Origin: Bradyrhizobium sp. C9
GTDB lineage: Bacteria; Pseudomonadota; Alphaproteobacteria; Rhizobiales; Xanthobacteraceae
Direction: 5' to 3'
DNA: 64,000 bases
Assembly: GCF_002532045.1 (NCBI RefSeq)
Contig: NZ_NWTG01000011.1
Location: 72,001-136,000 of the forward strand
Below are positions 1 to 7,757 of this stretch, piece after piece (position 1 is the first letter of the stretch; the number at the start of each line of letters is the position of its first letter). Both the position numbers and the translations under genes were made by a program. Under the pieces are notes generated by a model. It was given only the letters and a program-made list of their open reading frames with translations, searched no databases and had not been told where the DNA came from.

Positions 1-251
1 ACCAGGCCGCGACCAATCCGACCGCGCGCCAGACGCTGACGGCCTATCTGGCCGGGACCGGCGAAACCGCCGGCTGGCTGCTCGATGCCGCACGCGGCCT
101 GCCGCCCTGCGCGCGGCGGCTGACGCTCGACGCGCAGCAGGCGCGTGATGCGATCGCGAGCGCGGCGGCCACCGCTGCGACCGAGACGCCGGCAACGCCG
201 CTGATCATCCGCGACATGCTCAAGCGCGCCGGCTGTCGCCTGACAGACTGA
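1..251 (+). CDS. C-terminal end of an unidentified protein (5' partial)
   Basis: An open frame enters from the left edge (first full codon at base 3) and ends at TGA 249-251, giving 82 residues with strong alphaproteobacterial codon use (G/C in third positions). The segment is alanine- and threonine-rich and ends with MLKRAGCRLTD. I do not recognise the family from this tail. It ends 22 bp before the 3' end of the convergent LysR gene. The frame choice is supported by the absence of stops and by codon bias; the function is open. Confidence 0.6.
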   Translation, partial: QAATNPTARQTLTAYLAGTGETAGWLLDAARGLPPCARRLTLDAQQARDAIASAAATAATETPATPLIIRDMLKRAGCRLTD

Positions 252-273
252 GGAGCGGACAATGCGTGCGCGA

Positions 274-1125
274 TCAGGCCGCGTTCGCGGCGAAAGCCGC
301 ACCAAGAGTGCGCAGCGCCTGCCGGGTCCGGGCGTCCGACAGCTTCGAGTGAAGCATGACGTCGCGCGACGGCAATGGCGGCAGGCCGAGCTTTGACCCG
401 AGGTCGACGGTGTCGGCCGGCGCCACCCGGCGCGCCAGCGCGGCGACGGCGAGCCCTGCTGAAATCGCGGCACCGATCGTCGAAAGCCCGCCACCGACGA
501 ACGCTTCGGTCCAGGCGATGCCGGCGGCGTCGAGAGTCTCGACCGCCATGGCGCGCACGCTGCAAGGCTCGGCTTGCGTCGCGAGGCGCAGCGGCTCGCC
601 GGGCCGATGGTGAAAATCAGGCGCGGCCATCCAACCGAATGGTTCTTCGAACAGCACGTCGCCATCGCGGCGCTTGGCATCGTGGCGCAGCACGATCGCC
701 GCATCGAGCCTTCCGTCATCGAATGCGCTGAGCACCGAACGTGACGTATCGACATGCAACTGAATCACCAGTCCGGGATCGGTCGTGTTCATCCGCTTCA
801 ACAGCGAGGCCAGTTCCGATCCGACGATGTGGTGGCTGATGCCCACGACCAACCGCCGATGCTCGACGACGAAAGATCCCATCGCCGATTGATGCGCGGC
901 CACCAGGTTGCGCGCAGCGCCGAGGAAGGCGGCCCCTTCAGCCGACAACCGGACCAGCCGCGGTGTTCGCTCCAGCAGCCGCCGGCCGAGCCCGTCTTCC
1001 AGCCGCCTGATCTTCAGGCTGATCGCGGACTGCGTGGTCTCCATGACCTGCGCCGCGCGCGTGAAGCTGCTGAGGTCGGCCACCAGGACAAAGGCCTGCA
1101 CCGCCTCGACATCGAGCGCCTTCAT
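274..1125 (-). CDS. LysR-family transcriptional regulator
   Basis: A 283-residue protein with an N-terminal winged helix-turn-helix (VEAVQAFVLVADLSSFTRAA, then TQSAISLKIRRLEDGLG) followed by a periplasmic-binding-like effector domain, the standard LysR layout and length. It is divergent from the tautomerase/aminotransferase pair, so by family precedent it probably controls those genes and itself. I chose the ATG at 1125 (MKALDVEAVQAF) because it begins just ahead of the HTH; ATGs at 1131 and 1167 would add an AT-rich, uncharacteristic leader. The effector is unknown. Confidence 0.9.
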   Translation of the reverse strand: MKALDVEAVQAFVLVADLSSFTRAAQVMETTQSAISLKIRRLEDGLGRRLLERTPRLVRLSAEGAAFLGAARNLVAAHQSAMGSFVVEHRRLVVGISHHIVGSELASLLKRMNTTDPGLVIQLHVDTSRSVLSAFDDGRLDAAIVLRHDAKRRDGDVLFEEPFGWMAAPDFHHRPGEPLRLATQAEPCSVRAMAVETLDAAGIAWTEAFVGGGLSTIGAAISAGLAVAALARRVAPADTVDLGSKLGLPPLPSRDVMLHSKLSDARTRQALRTLGAAFAANAA

Positions 1126-1133
1126 GACCATAC

Positions 1134-1180
1134 ATTTAAAAATGAAATCATTGAAATACACTACCATACCGTTTTTAAAT
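1134..1180. promoter_or_regulatory. AT-rich divergent promoter with 9-bp inverted repeat
   Basis: The gap between the LysR gene and the tautomerase gene is strikingly AT-rich in a GC-rich genome. ATTTAAAAA (1134-1142) and TTTTTAAAT (1172-1180) form a perfect inverted repeat about 29 bp apart. LysR proteins bind such separated sites between divergent genes, so this is a candidate operator/promoter. No binding evidence is available from sequence alone. Confidence 0.45.
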
Positions 1181-1237
1181 GATCAACGAACTCCTAGGAT
1201 CGGCGCAGTCAACGATTGCCACCAGGAGACAAGCATC

Positions 1238-1621
1238 ATGCCGCTGACCCGCGTCTCGCTGCGACGGGGCAAGCCCGCCGCCTACCGCAAGGCCATTCTC
1301 GGGAGCCTCTATCGCGCCATGCGCGAGACCTTCGATGTGCCGGACGGCGATCGCTTCATGACGATCTCCGAGCATGATGACGACGATTTCGCCTATGGCG
1401 CGGACTATCTCGGCCTCAGGCGCAGCGACGATCTGGTCATCATCCAGATCACTGTCAGCAACACCCGCCCGATGGCCCAGAAGCAGAAGCTTTATCGACG
1501 CATCACCGACTTGCTGACGGAGAGTCCGGGCCTGCGCACTGAAGACATCTTCATCAACCTCGTCGAGGTGCTTCCGGAAAACTGGTCGTTCGGCAACGGT
1601 GAGGCGCAGTACGTCCGATGA
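1238..1621 (+). CDS. Tautomerase-family protein
   Basis: A 127-residue protein beginning MPLTRVSLRRG, so that after removal of Met the catalytic Pro1 of the 4-oxalocrotonate tautomerase superfamily is at the N terminus. The length matches the single-chain two-unit tautomerases (MSAD/cis-CaaD type). The ATG at 1238 is set by AGGAGA at 1224-1229 and by the Pro2 requirement. Its stop overlaps the start of the aminotransferase gene by 4 nt (ATGA), which implies translational coupling and a common transcript. Tautomerisation of an enol/keto acid feeding the aminotransferase is plausible, but the substrate is not evident. Confidence 0.85.
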   Translation: MPLTRVSLRRGKPAAYRKAILGSLYRAMRETFDVPDGDRFMTISEHDDDDFAYGADYLGLRRSDDLVIIQITVSNTRPMAQKQKLYRRITDLLTESPGLRTEDIFINLVEVLPENWSFGNGEAQYVR

Positions 1622-2829
1622 CCGCGACACCGATCCTCTCGCCGCGCATGAGCGGCATCAAGGCTTCGCCCGCATCGGTGCTGCGCCGTCGCGCCCGCGA
1701 ATTGCGCGCCGCCGGGCGCGACATCATCGAGCTGTCCTCGGGCAATCTCGACTTCCCGACACCTGACCATGTGATCGCGGCAGCGCATGACGCTGCCTTG
1801 CGCGGCGAAACCCGCTACACCGATGTCGACGGCACGCCGGAACTGAAGCGTGCGGTGCAGGCCGCGCTGCTGCGCGACCATCGTCTCGACTACCGGCTCG
1901 ACGAGATCGTCATCACCAACGGCTCGACGCAAGCGCTGTTCAATGCACTGCTGGCGACACTGGCGCCTGAGGACGAGGTGATCATCCCCGCGCCGTATTG
2001 GGCGCCCTATCTCGATCAGGTGCGGCTGGCGGGCGCGACGCCGGTGGTGGTGCCGTGCGCGCAGAACAACGGCTTCAAGCTGCGCGCGGAGGATTTGCAG
2101 GCGGCGATCTCGGCGCGAACGCGCTGGATCGTGATCAACAACCCGGTCAATCCCTCCGGTGCGGTTTATTCCGCGGAGGATCTGGCTGGGATCGCCGCGG
2201 TCCTGTTGCAGCATCCCGACATCTGGGTGCTTGCCGACGGGCTCTACGAGCACATCGTGTTCAACGGCCGACCTGCGCCGACGCTTGCACAGATCGAGCC
2301 GCGCCTGAGGCCGCGGACGCTGACCGTCAGCGGTCTCGCCAAGAGCTACGCCATGATGGGATGGCGCATCGGCTACGCCGCCGGACCATCGGCGCTGATC
2401 CGCGCGATGATCACAATCCAGTCGCAGACCACGTCCGGCGCCTCGTCGATCAGCCAGGCCGCCGCGGTCGCCGCCCTCGATGGCGCGCAGGACCTGCTGG
2501 CCGAGCGCGCCGCCATCCTTCGCGCGAGGCGTGACCGCTTTGCCGAGCTCGTGAACGGATGCAGCGGGCTTTCCTGCGCGCCGCCGGAAGGCACGTTCTA
2601 TCTGCTGGTCAGTTGCGCCGGCGTGATCGGCAAGCGCCCGCCCGGCGGCAAGCCGATTGCGACCGACCGCAATTTTGCGGCCTACCTGCTCGAGCAAGCA
2701 GATCTGGTGGTGTTTCCCGGCGAAGATCTCGGGCTGTCACCCTATATCCGGATCAGCTTCGCCAACCCGTCATTGATCATCGAGGCGGCCGGCAGGCGGC
2801 TGCAGCGCGCCTGCGAGGCGCTGCAATGA
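1618..2829 (+). CDS. Class I/II PLP-dependent aminotransferase
   Basis: A 403-residue fold-type I aminotransferase of the aspartate aminotransferase family. Visible landmarks: NNPVNPSGAVYS (cofactor/substrate loop), ADGLYEHIVFNG (Asp and Tyr contacting PLP), SGLAKSYAMMGWRIGY with the Schiff-base lysine near residue 242, and a C-terminal YIRISFANP segment carrying the carboxylate-binding Arg. The ATG lies inside the 4-nt overlap with the tautomerase gene. The pair suggests catabolism or interconversion of an amino/keto acid under control of the divergent LysR protein. The specific amino donor cannot be assigned. Confidence 0.92.
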   Translation: MTATPILSPRMSGIKASPASVLRRRARELRAAGRDIIELSSGNLDFPTPDHVIAAAHDAALRGETRYTDVDGTPELKRAVQAALLRDHRLDYRLDEIVITNGSTQALFNALLATLAPEDEVIIPAPYWAPYLDQVRLAGATPVVVPCAQNNGFKLRAEDLQAAISARTRWIVINNPVNPSGAVYSAEDLAGIAAVLLQHPDIWVLADGLYEHIVFNGRPAPTLAQIEPRLRPRTLTVSGLAKSYAMMGWRIGYAAGPSALIRAMITIQSQTTSGASSISQAAAVAALDGAQDLLAERAAILRARRDRFAELVNGCSGLSCAPPEGTFYLLVSCAGVIGKRPPGGKPIATDRNFAAYLLEQADLVVFPGEDLGLSPYIRISFANPSLIIEAAGRRLQRACEALQ

Positions 2830-2951
2830 CGGCGCGCGGGCAAAGCCAGCGTCTCGCGCTGGCAGCGCATCTGCTCGGACTTGGAACGGGTGTGGCGATG
2901 ATTGCAGGTCTTGTGCCCGCGACGCTGGCGCTGTTGCGGGCACTGACCTGA
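2826..2951 (+). CDS. Small hydrophobic protein coupled to the aminotransferase gene
   Basis: A 41-residue reading frame starts at ATG 2826, overlapping the aminotransferase stop by 4 nt (ATGA), and ends at 2951. Residues from about 10 to 38 form one hydrophobic segment (LALAAHLLGLGTGVAMIAGL). The overlap repeats the arrangement seen one gene upstream, which argues for a real translationally coupled micro-membrane protein. There is no recognisable family and it could be a chance frame. Confidence 0.4.
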   Translation: MTARGQSQRLALAAHLLGLGTGVAMIAGLVPATLALLRALT

Positions 2952-2967
2952 AACGAGAGCGCGTGGA

Positions 2968-3849
2968 TTACCGCGTCGGGACCGGCTTGTCGCCGCGATA
3001 GTCGTAGAAGCCGCGCTGGGATTTGCGTCCGAGCCAACCGGCCTCGACGTATTTCACCAGCAGCGGGCACGGCCGGTACTTGGAATCGGCCAGCCCCTCG
3101 TGCAGCACCTGCATGATCGACAGGCAGGTGTCGAGGCCGATGAAGTCGGCGAGCTCGAGCGGGCCCATCGGATGGTGCGCGCCGAGCTTCATCGCGGCAT
3201 CGATCGCCTCGACGTTACCGACGCCCTCATACAGCGTGTAGATCGCCTCGTTGATCATCGGCAGCAGAATGCGGTTGACGATGAAGGCGGGGAAATCTTC
3301 CGACACCGCGACCTGCTTGCCGAGCTTGGCGACGAACGCCTTGGCGGTGTCGAAAGTCGTGTCGTCGGTGGCGATGCCGCGGATCAGCTCGACCAGTTCC
3401 ATCGCCGGCACCGGATTCATGAAATGAATGCCGATGAATTTCTCCGGGCGGTCCGTCGAGGCCGCGAGCCGTGTGATCGAGATCGACGACGAGTTGGTCG
3501 CGACGATCGCTTCCGGCTTCAGCACCGCACAGACGTCGTGGAAGATCTTGCGCTTGGTCTCTTCCTTCTCGACCGCGGTCTCGATCACGAGATCGCAATC
3601 GGCCAGCGCATCGATGGTCTCGGCGGAGGCGATGCGGTCGAGCGCCTGCTTGCGCTCACCCTCGCTGATCGCCTTCTTGGCGACCTGGCGGGTCAGATTG
3701 CCATTGATGGTCGCCAGCGCCGACTTCAGCCGGTCCGCGGAGACGTCATTGAGCACCACGTCGAAACCGGCCAGCGCCGCCACATGGGCAATGCCATTGC
3801 CCATCTGGCCCGAACCGATCACGCCGACCTTTTTGATTGCCACCGTCAT
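2968..3849 (-). CDS. hbdA: 3-hydroxybutyryl-CoA dehydrogenase
   Basis: A 293-residue NAD(P)-dependent 3-hydroxyacyl-CoA dehydrogenase that interconverts acetoacetyl-CoA and 3-hydroxybutyryl-CoA. The N-terminal Rossmann motif is VGVIGSGQMGNGIA; the catalytic His lies in GIHFMNPVPAMELVEL; the C-terminal dimerisation domain contains HPMGPLELADFIGLD. The length is typical of the single-function (Hbd/PaaH) type. The ATG at 3849 is chosen because the Rossmann strand starts five residues later; the frame is open further upstream but not protein-like. It lies next to etfAB on the same strand, consistent with beta-oxidation or butyrate/PHB metabolism. Confidence 0.93.
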   Translation of the reverse strand: MTVAIKKVGVIGSGQMGNGIAHVAALAGFDVVLNDVSADRLKSALATINGNLTRQVAKKAISEGERKQALDRIASAETIDALADCDLVIETAVEKEETKRKIFHDVCAVLKPEAIVATNSSSISITRLAASTDRPEKFIGIHFMNPVPAMELVELIRGIATDDTTFDTAKAFVAKLGKQVAVSEDFPAFIVNRILLPMINEAIYTLYEGVGNVEAIDAAMKLGAHHPMGPLELADFIGLDTCLSIMQVLHEGLADSKYRPCPLLVKYVEAGWLGRKSQRGFYDYRGDKPVPTR

Positions 3850-3958
3850 CTTGTCATCCACCGGAACGGCGCGCATGTCGCGCCTGCCCAATTCCAACGA
3901 TACCCGAAGTGAAGCCTTCCGGTTGCCCAATCCGCCGGAAAACGTTTCCCGGGACCAT

Positions 3959-3982
3959 GATGTGATTGCAGGCAATCACATC
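3959..3982. promoter_or_regulatory. 24-bp palindrome upstream of the hydroxybutyryl-CoA dehydrogenase gene
   Basis: GATGTGATTGC (3959-3969) and GCAATCACATC (3972-3982) are perfect 11-bp arms separated by 2 nt, 110 bp upstream of the hbdA start. The shape suits a TetR- or GntR-type operator; it could instead be part of the adjacent dispersed repeat. Confidence 0.45.
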
Positions 3983-4003
3983 CCGATCCCATTTCCCCTG
4001 TCG

Positions 4004-4042
4004 GGCATGATCCTTCCGGAAAAACGTTTCCGGATCATTGCC
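4004..4042. repeat. Dispersed palindromic (REP-like) repeat
   Basis: GGCATGATCC at the left and GGATCATTGCC at the right flank an inner CCGGAAA...TTTCCGG inverted repeat, making a nested hairpin. A shorter relative (CCGGAAAACGTTTCCC) lies at 3935-3950. The GCATGATCC/GGATCATGC framing with a CCGGAAA core is, from memory, the pattern of a repeat family common in Bradyrhizobium genomes; a second copy is at 10239-10309. Confidence 0.6.
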
Positions 4043-4054
4043 TCGAAAATAACA

Positions 4055-4087
4055 ACACCGGCCGGAGCTTAGCCACCCGGCCGGTGT
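4055..4087 (-). terminator. Rho-independent terminator after etfA
   Basis: ACACCGGCCGG (4055-4065) and CCGGCCGGTGT (4077-4087) form a perfect 11-bp stem with an 11-nt loop, starting 9 nt past the etfA stop. On the minus strand the stem is followed by TGTTATTTT. Confidence 0.85.
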
Positions 4088-4095
4088 CTTGTCGC

Positions 4096-5046
4096 TTACT
4101 TTCCGAGCTTGCCGAGTGCTTCGGTCAGCTCCGGAACCGCCTGGTAGAGGTCGGCGACCAGGCCGTAATCGGCGACCTGGAAGATCGGCGCGTCCTCATC
4201 CTTGTTGATGGCGACGATCACCTTGGAGTCCTTCATGCCGGCCAGATGCTGGATCGCGCCGGAGATGCCGACCGCGACATAGAGTTCCGGGGCCACTACC
4301 TTGCCGGTCTGGCCGACCTGCCAGTCGTTCGGGGCATAGCCGGCATCGACCGCGGCGCGCGAGGCGCCGACGCCGGCGCCGAGCTTGTCGGCGAGCGGCT
4401 CGATGTATTTGGCGAAGTTCTCGCGGCTCTGCATGGCGCGGCCGCCCGAGACGATGATCTTGGCCGAGGTCAGTTCCGGACGGTCGCTCTTGGCGACTTC
4501 CTCGCCGACGAACGTCGACAGGCCCGGATCGGCGGCGGCTGCGGCGTTCTCGATCGCGGCGCTGCCGCCTTCACCGGCTGCGGCGAAGGTCGAGGTGCGG
4601 ACCGTGATGACCTTCTTGGCATCCTTCGACTTCACGGTCTGGATCGCGTTGCCGGCATAGATCGGCCGCTCATAGGTGTCGGGCGCGACGACCTTGATGA
4701 TCTCGGAGACCTGCATGACGTCGAGCAGCGCGGCGACGCGCGGCATCACGTTCTTGAAGCGCGAGGTCGCGGGCGCGACGAAGGCGTCATAATTCGGCGC
4801 CAGCGCGACGATCAGCGCGGCCAGCGGCTCGGCAAGGTCGTGCTCATAGGCGGGACCTTCGGCCACCAGCACCTTCGCAACGCCGGCAAGCTTGGCGGCC
4901 GCTTCGGCTGCCGCCTTGGTGCCCTGGCCGCCACCGGCGACCAGCACATGGACGTCGCCGCCGAGCTGGGAAGCCGCGGTCAGCGCCTTGTTGGTCGAGT
5001 CCTTCAGGGTCTCGTGGTCGTGTTCGGCAATCAACAGCGTCGTCAT
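4096..5046 (-). CDS. etfA: Electron transfer flavoprotein subunit alpha
   Basis: A 316-residue alpha subunit of ETF, the FAD/AMP heterodimer that carries electrons from acyl-CoA and related dehydrogenases to ETF:quinone oxidoreductase. It begins MTTLLIAEHDHETL and has the C-terminal FAD-binding domain (VSGGRAMQSRENF, YAPNDWQVGQTGKVVAPELY, AVGISGAIQHLAGM, AINKDEDAPIFQVADYG), all characteristic. The start codon overlaps the etfB stop by one base (TGATG), so the two subunits are translationally coupled. A strong terminator follows. Confidence 0.97.
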   Translation of the reverse strand: MTTLLIAEHDHETLKDSTNKALTAASQLGGDVHVLVAGGGQGTKAAAEAAAKLAGVAKVLVAEGPAYEHDLAEPLAALIVALAPNYDAFVAPATSRFKNVMPRVAALLDVMQVSEIIKVVAPDTYERPIYAGNAIQTVKSKDAKKVITVRTSTFAAAGEGGSAAIENAAAAADPGLSTFVGEEVAKSDRPELTSAKIIVSGGRAMQSRENFAKYIEPLADKLGAGVGASRAAVDAGYAPNDWQVGQTGKVVAPELYVAVGISGAIQHLAGMKDSKVIVAINKDEDAPIFQVADYGLVADLYQAVPELTEALGKLGK

Positions 5047-5795
5047 CAGAGAACCCCGCCTTCGGTCTTGAGCTTGTTCACGAGTTCGGCGACGTCCTTG
5101 ACCTTGACGCCTGCCTTGCGGCCTGCCGGTTCCGCGGTCTTCAGCACTTCCAGACGCGGCGTCACGTCGACGCCGTAGTCGGCGACGCTCTTGTCGTCGA
5201 TCGGCTTCTTCTTCGCCTTCATGATGTTGGGCAGCGACGCATAGCGCGGCTCGTTGAGGCGCAGGTCGGTGGTGACGATCGCCGGGCCCTTCAGCTTGAT
5301 GGTCTGCAGGCCGCCGTCGACTTCGCGCGTGACCTTGAAGTCAGAACCATCGACCTCGAGCTTGGAGGCGAAGGTCGCCTGCGACCAGCCGAGCAGCGCG
5401 GCCAGCATCTGGCCGGTCTGATTGCTGTCGTCGTCGATCGCCTGCTTGCCGAGAATGACGAGGCCGGGCTGCTCCGCCTCAACCACCGCCTTGAGGATCT
5501 TGGCGACCGCGAGCGGTTCGACATTGCCTTCGGCCTTGACCAGGATGCCGCGGTCGGCACCCATCGCAAGCCCGGTGCGAATCGTCTCGGAAGCCTGCGC
5601 CGGTCCGATCGACACCACCACCACTTCGGTCGCCTTGCCGGCTTCCTTCAGCCGCAGCGCTTCCTCGACGGCGATTTCGTCGAACGGGTTCATCGACATC
5701 TTGACGTTGGCGAGCTCCACGCCCGTCCCGTCACTCTTGACGCGGACCTTGACGTTGTAGTCGACGACCCGCTTTACCGGCACAAGAACCTTCAT
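5046..5795 (-). CDS. etfB: Electron transfer flavoprotein subunit beta
   Basis: A 249-residue beta subunit starting MKVLVPVKRVVDYNVKVRV, with the family segments NPFDEIAVEEALRLKE, the AMP-binding LGKQAIDDDSNQTGQMLAALLGW region and the recognition-loop area near LRLNEPRYASLPNIMKAKKKP. It is first in the etfBA operon and ends within the etfA start. Together with the adjacent 3-hydroxybutyryl-CoA dehydrogenase it forms a fatty-acid/butyrate oxidation group. Confidence 0.97.
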   Translation of the reverse strand: MKVLVPVKRVVDYNVKVRVKSDGTGVELANVKMSMNPFDEIAVEEALRLKEAGKATEVVVVSIGPAQASETIRTGLAMGADRGILVKAEGNVEPLAVAKILKAVVEAEQPGLVILGKQAIDDDSNQTGQMLAALLGWSQATFASKLEVDGSDFKVTREVDGGLQTIKLKGPAIVTTDLRLNEPRYASLPNIMKAKKKPIDDKSVADYGVDVTPRLEVLKTAEPAGRKAGVKVKDVAELVNKLKTEGGVL

Positions 5796-5912
5796 CGATC
5801 CTCTTTCGCTTTGATTTTATGGGTTTCGGTTGGCTGGCGCGGAACCTAAAGGTCCCGTACCCCCCGGTCAACGCGGCAAAGCCAAAAAACCGTCCCCCGG
5901 TTTTGAACCAGT

Positions 5913-6485
5913 TTAGCGGTTTTGGCCCGGCACCCACAACACGTCGCCGGCCCCTTTATTGTTCTGGAAGCGGCTGGCAACGAACAGGAAATCCGACAGC
6001 CGGTTCATATACTGGATGCCAGCGGAATTGACCGTCTCGTCCGGCCGCGCGGCGAGTTCCACCATGATCCGTTCCGCGCGGCGACATATCGTCCGGGCGA
6101 GATGCAGATATGCAGAAGCCGGCGTCCCACCGGGCAGCACGAACGAGGTCAGCGGCGCGAGCTGGTCGTTCAGGCTGTCGATGTCGCGCTCGAGCCGCTC
6201 GACCTGGCTCGCCAGCATCCGCAGGCGCTCGGCCTTGCCCTCGCGTTCGGGCACCGCAAGGTCGGCGCCGAGATCGAACAGATCGTTCTGGATCCGGCCG
6301 AGCATCGCATCGACCTCGGGGCTGTCGGCCAGATGCATCCGCACCACGCCGATCGCGGCGTTGGTCTCGTCGACGGTGCCATAGGCGGCAACCCGCAGAT
6401 CGTATTTCGGCCGCCGCTCGCCGCTACCGAGCGCGGTGGTGCCGTCATCGCCGGTGCGCGTGTAGATCCGATTGAGAACGACCAT
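5913..6485 (-). CDS. PduO-type ATP:cob(I)alamin adenosyltransferase
   Basis: A 190-residue enzyme that transfers adenosyl from ATP to cob(I)alamin to make adenosylcobalamin. Family signatures are the N-terminal ATP loop MVVLNRIYTRTGDDGTTALG, the VDETNAAIG helix, the FVLPGGTPASAYLHLARTICRRAER segment with the conserved Arg, and NRLSDFLFVASR near the C terminus. The length is normal. It is the next gene on the strand after etfBA and before a small membrane-protein gene. No cobalamin riboswitch was seen upstream. Confidence 0.95.
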   Translation of the reverse strand: MVVLNRIYTRTGDDGTTALGSGERRPKYDLRVAAYGTVDETNAAIGVVRMHLADSPEVDAMLGRIQNDLFDLGADLAVPEREGKAERLRMLASQVERLERDIDSLNDQLAPLTSFVLPGGTPASAYLHLARTICRRAERIMVELAARPDETVNSAGIQYMNRLSDFLFVASRFQNNKGAGDVLWVPGQNR

Positions 6486-6535
6486 GGCCGTGATCTCCTA
6501 AGGTTTGCGCATCGCGCACGTCGCTCGAAAACGCC

Positions 6536-6730
6536 CTACCGCCCCATCGCCCAGACCGCGAGCATCGCGATGACGATGGCGACGAACTGCAGCAGCACGC
6601 GCAGCCGCATCAGCTTCTGCGATGTGTTCGGCGAGCCGCCCTTCATCATGTTGACGAGGCCGAGCAGGAGCACCAGTGCGACGGCGCCGACGGCGATGGG
6701 AAGAATGATCGTGCTGAGGACAGATGTCAT
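6536..6730 (-). CDS. Twin-transmembrane HIG1-type small protein
   Basis: A 64-residue protein with two hydrophobic helices (about residues 5-27 and 43-62) separated by a short loop containing NMMKGGSPNTSQKLMRLR. This matches the HIG_1_N-domain twin-transmembrane proteins that often sit next to the cobalamin adenosyltransferase gene in this bacterial group. I start it at the ATG at 6730 (MTSVLSTIILP), because sequence upstream in frame is cysteine-rich and unlike the family. Relatives are linked to respiratory complexes; its role here is inferred only. Confidence 0.8.
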   Translation of the reverse strand: MTSVLSTIILPIAVGAVALVLLLGLVNMMKGGSPNTSQKLMRLRVLLQFVAIVIAMLAVWAMGR

Positions 6731-6812
6731 CTGCGGTACATAACACCGCAGGACGCGGACTTCCACACAGGCGGCGCATGCAACCAACTGGCTTTTCACT
6801 GCGTAATATCAG

Positions 6813-7757
6813 ATGCTGGGTCCGTCCTCGGACCGAGCGGTTGTCGACAATGCCGGGTGGAATGTGAAGCAGCTTCGTTACGTCTACGACGTCGTGATGG
6901 ATGCCTTTTACACGTTCCTCGCCGACGACGGCTGGGCGATCGCGAGCCACATCGCGCTGTCGACCCTGATGGCGCTGTTTCCATTCCTGATCGTGCTGAC
7001 GTCGGTGGCAGGCTTCTTCGGCTCCAAGGAGCTTGCCGACCAGGCGGTCGGACTGTTGCTGCAGGTCTGGCCGCAGCAGGTCGCCGAGGCGCTGTCGGGC
7101 CAGATCCACGACGTGCTGACCAACACCCGCGGCGACATCCTGACCATCGGCGCGGTGCTCGCGGTGTACTTCGCCTCCAACGGCGTCGAGGCGCTGCGGG
7201 TGGCGCTGAACCGCGCCTATGCCGTGATCGAGCTGCGGCGCTGGTACTGGCTGCGGCTGGAATCGATCGGCTACACGCTGGTCGCCGCGTTCACCTCGCT
7301 CGCGATGGCGTTCCTGATCGTGCTCGGTCCGCTGATCATCGAAGCGGCGCGGCGCTATATTCCGTTCTTCGTCGAATCCAACGAGAGCCTGCTCAACACC
7401 GCCCGTTACGGCATCACGGTGCTGGCCCTGGTCATCGCGCTCTTCATCCTGCATGCCTGGCTGCCGGCGGGGCGCCGCGGCTTCACGCAGATCCTGCCCG
7501 GCATCATCTTTACCGTGGTGGCGTCGCTGATCTCGGGCATCGGCTTCGGCATGTATCTGGCGCGCTTCGCCAACAACTACGTCACGATGTATGCGGGGCT
7601 GGCCTCGGTGGTGATCGCGCTGGTGTTCCTGTATTTCATCGCCGCGATCTTCGTGTTCGGCGGCGAGCTGAACGCCGCGATCATCAAGTCGCGGTTGCCG
7701 CGCGGCGTGTCGCTTCAAGCAGCGCAGTCGCGAGCGCCCGCGGAGAAACAGGCTTGA
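6813..7757 (+). CDS. YihY/BrkB-family inner-membrane protein
   Basis: A 314-residue polytopic membrane protein of the YihY/virulence-factor BrkB family, with about six hydrophobic spans. The N-terminal part WAIASHIALSTLMALFPFLI and the LPGIIFTVVASLISGIGFGMYL segment are typical. The function of the family is unsettled. Its last 74 bp are antisense to, and overlap, the 3' end of the hybrid histidine kinase gene on the other strand. Confidence 0.9.
   Translation: MLGPSSDRAVVDNAGWNVKQLRYVYDVVMDAFYTFLADDGWAIASHIALSTLMALFPFLIVLTSVAGFFGSKELADQAVGLLLQVWPQQVAEALSGQIHDVLTNTRGDILTIGAVLAVYFASNGVEALRVALNRAYAVIELRRWYWLRLESIGYTLVAAFTSLAMAFLIVLGPLIIEAARRYIPFFVESNESLLNTARYGITVLALVIALFILHAWLPAGRRGFTQILPGIIFTVVASLISGIGFGMYLARFANNYVTMYAGLASVVIALVFLYFIAAIFVFGGELNAAIIKSRLPRGVSLQAAQSRAPAEKQA

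Noticed and set aside
3961..3980. TGTGA...TCACA at 3961-3980 as a CRP site
   Set aside because: The half-sites are separated by 10 bp instead of the 6 bp required for CRP.
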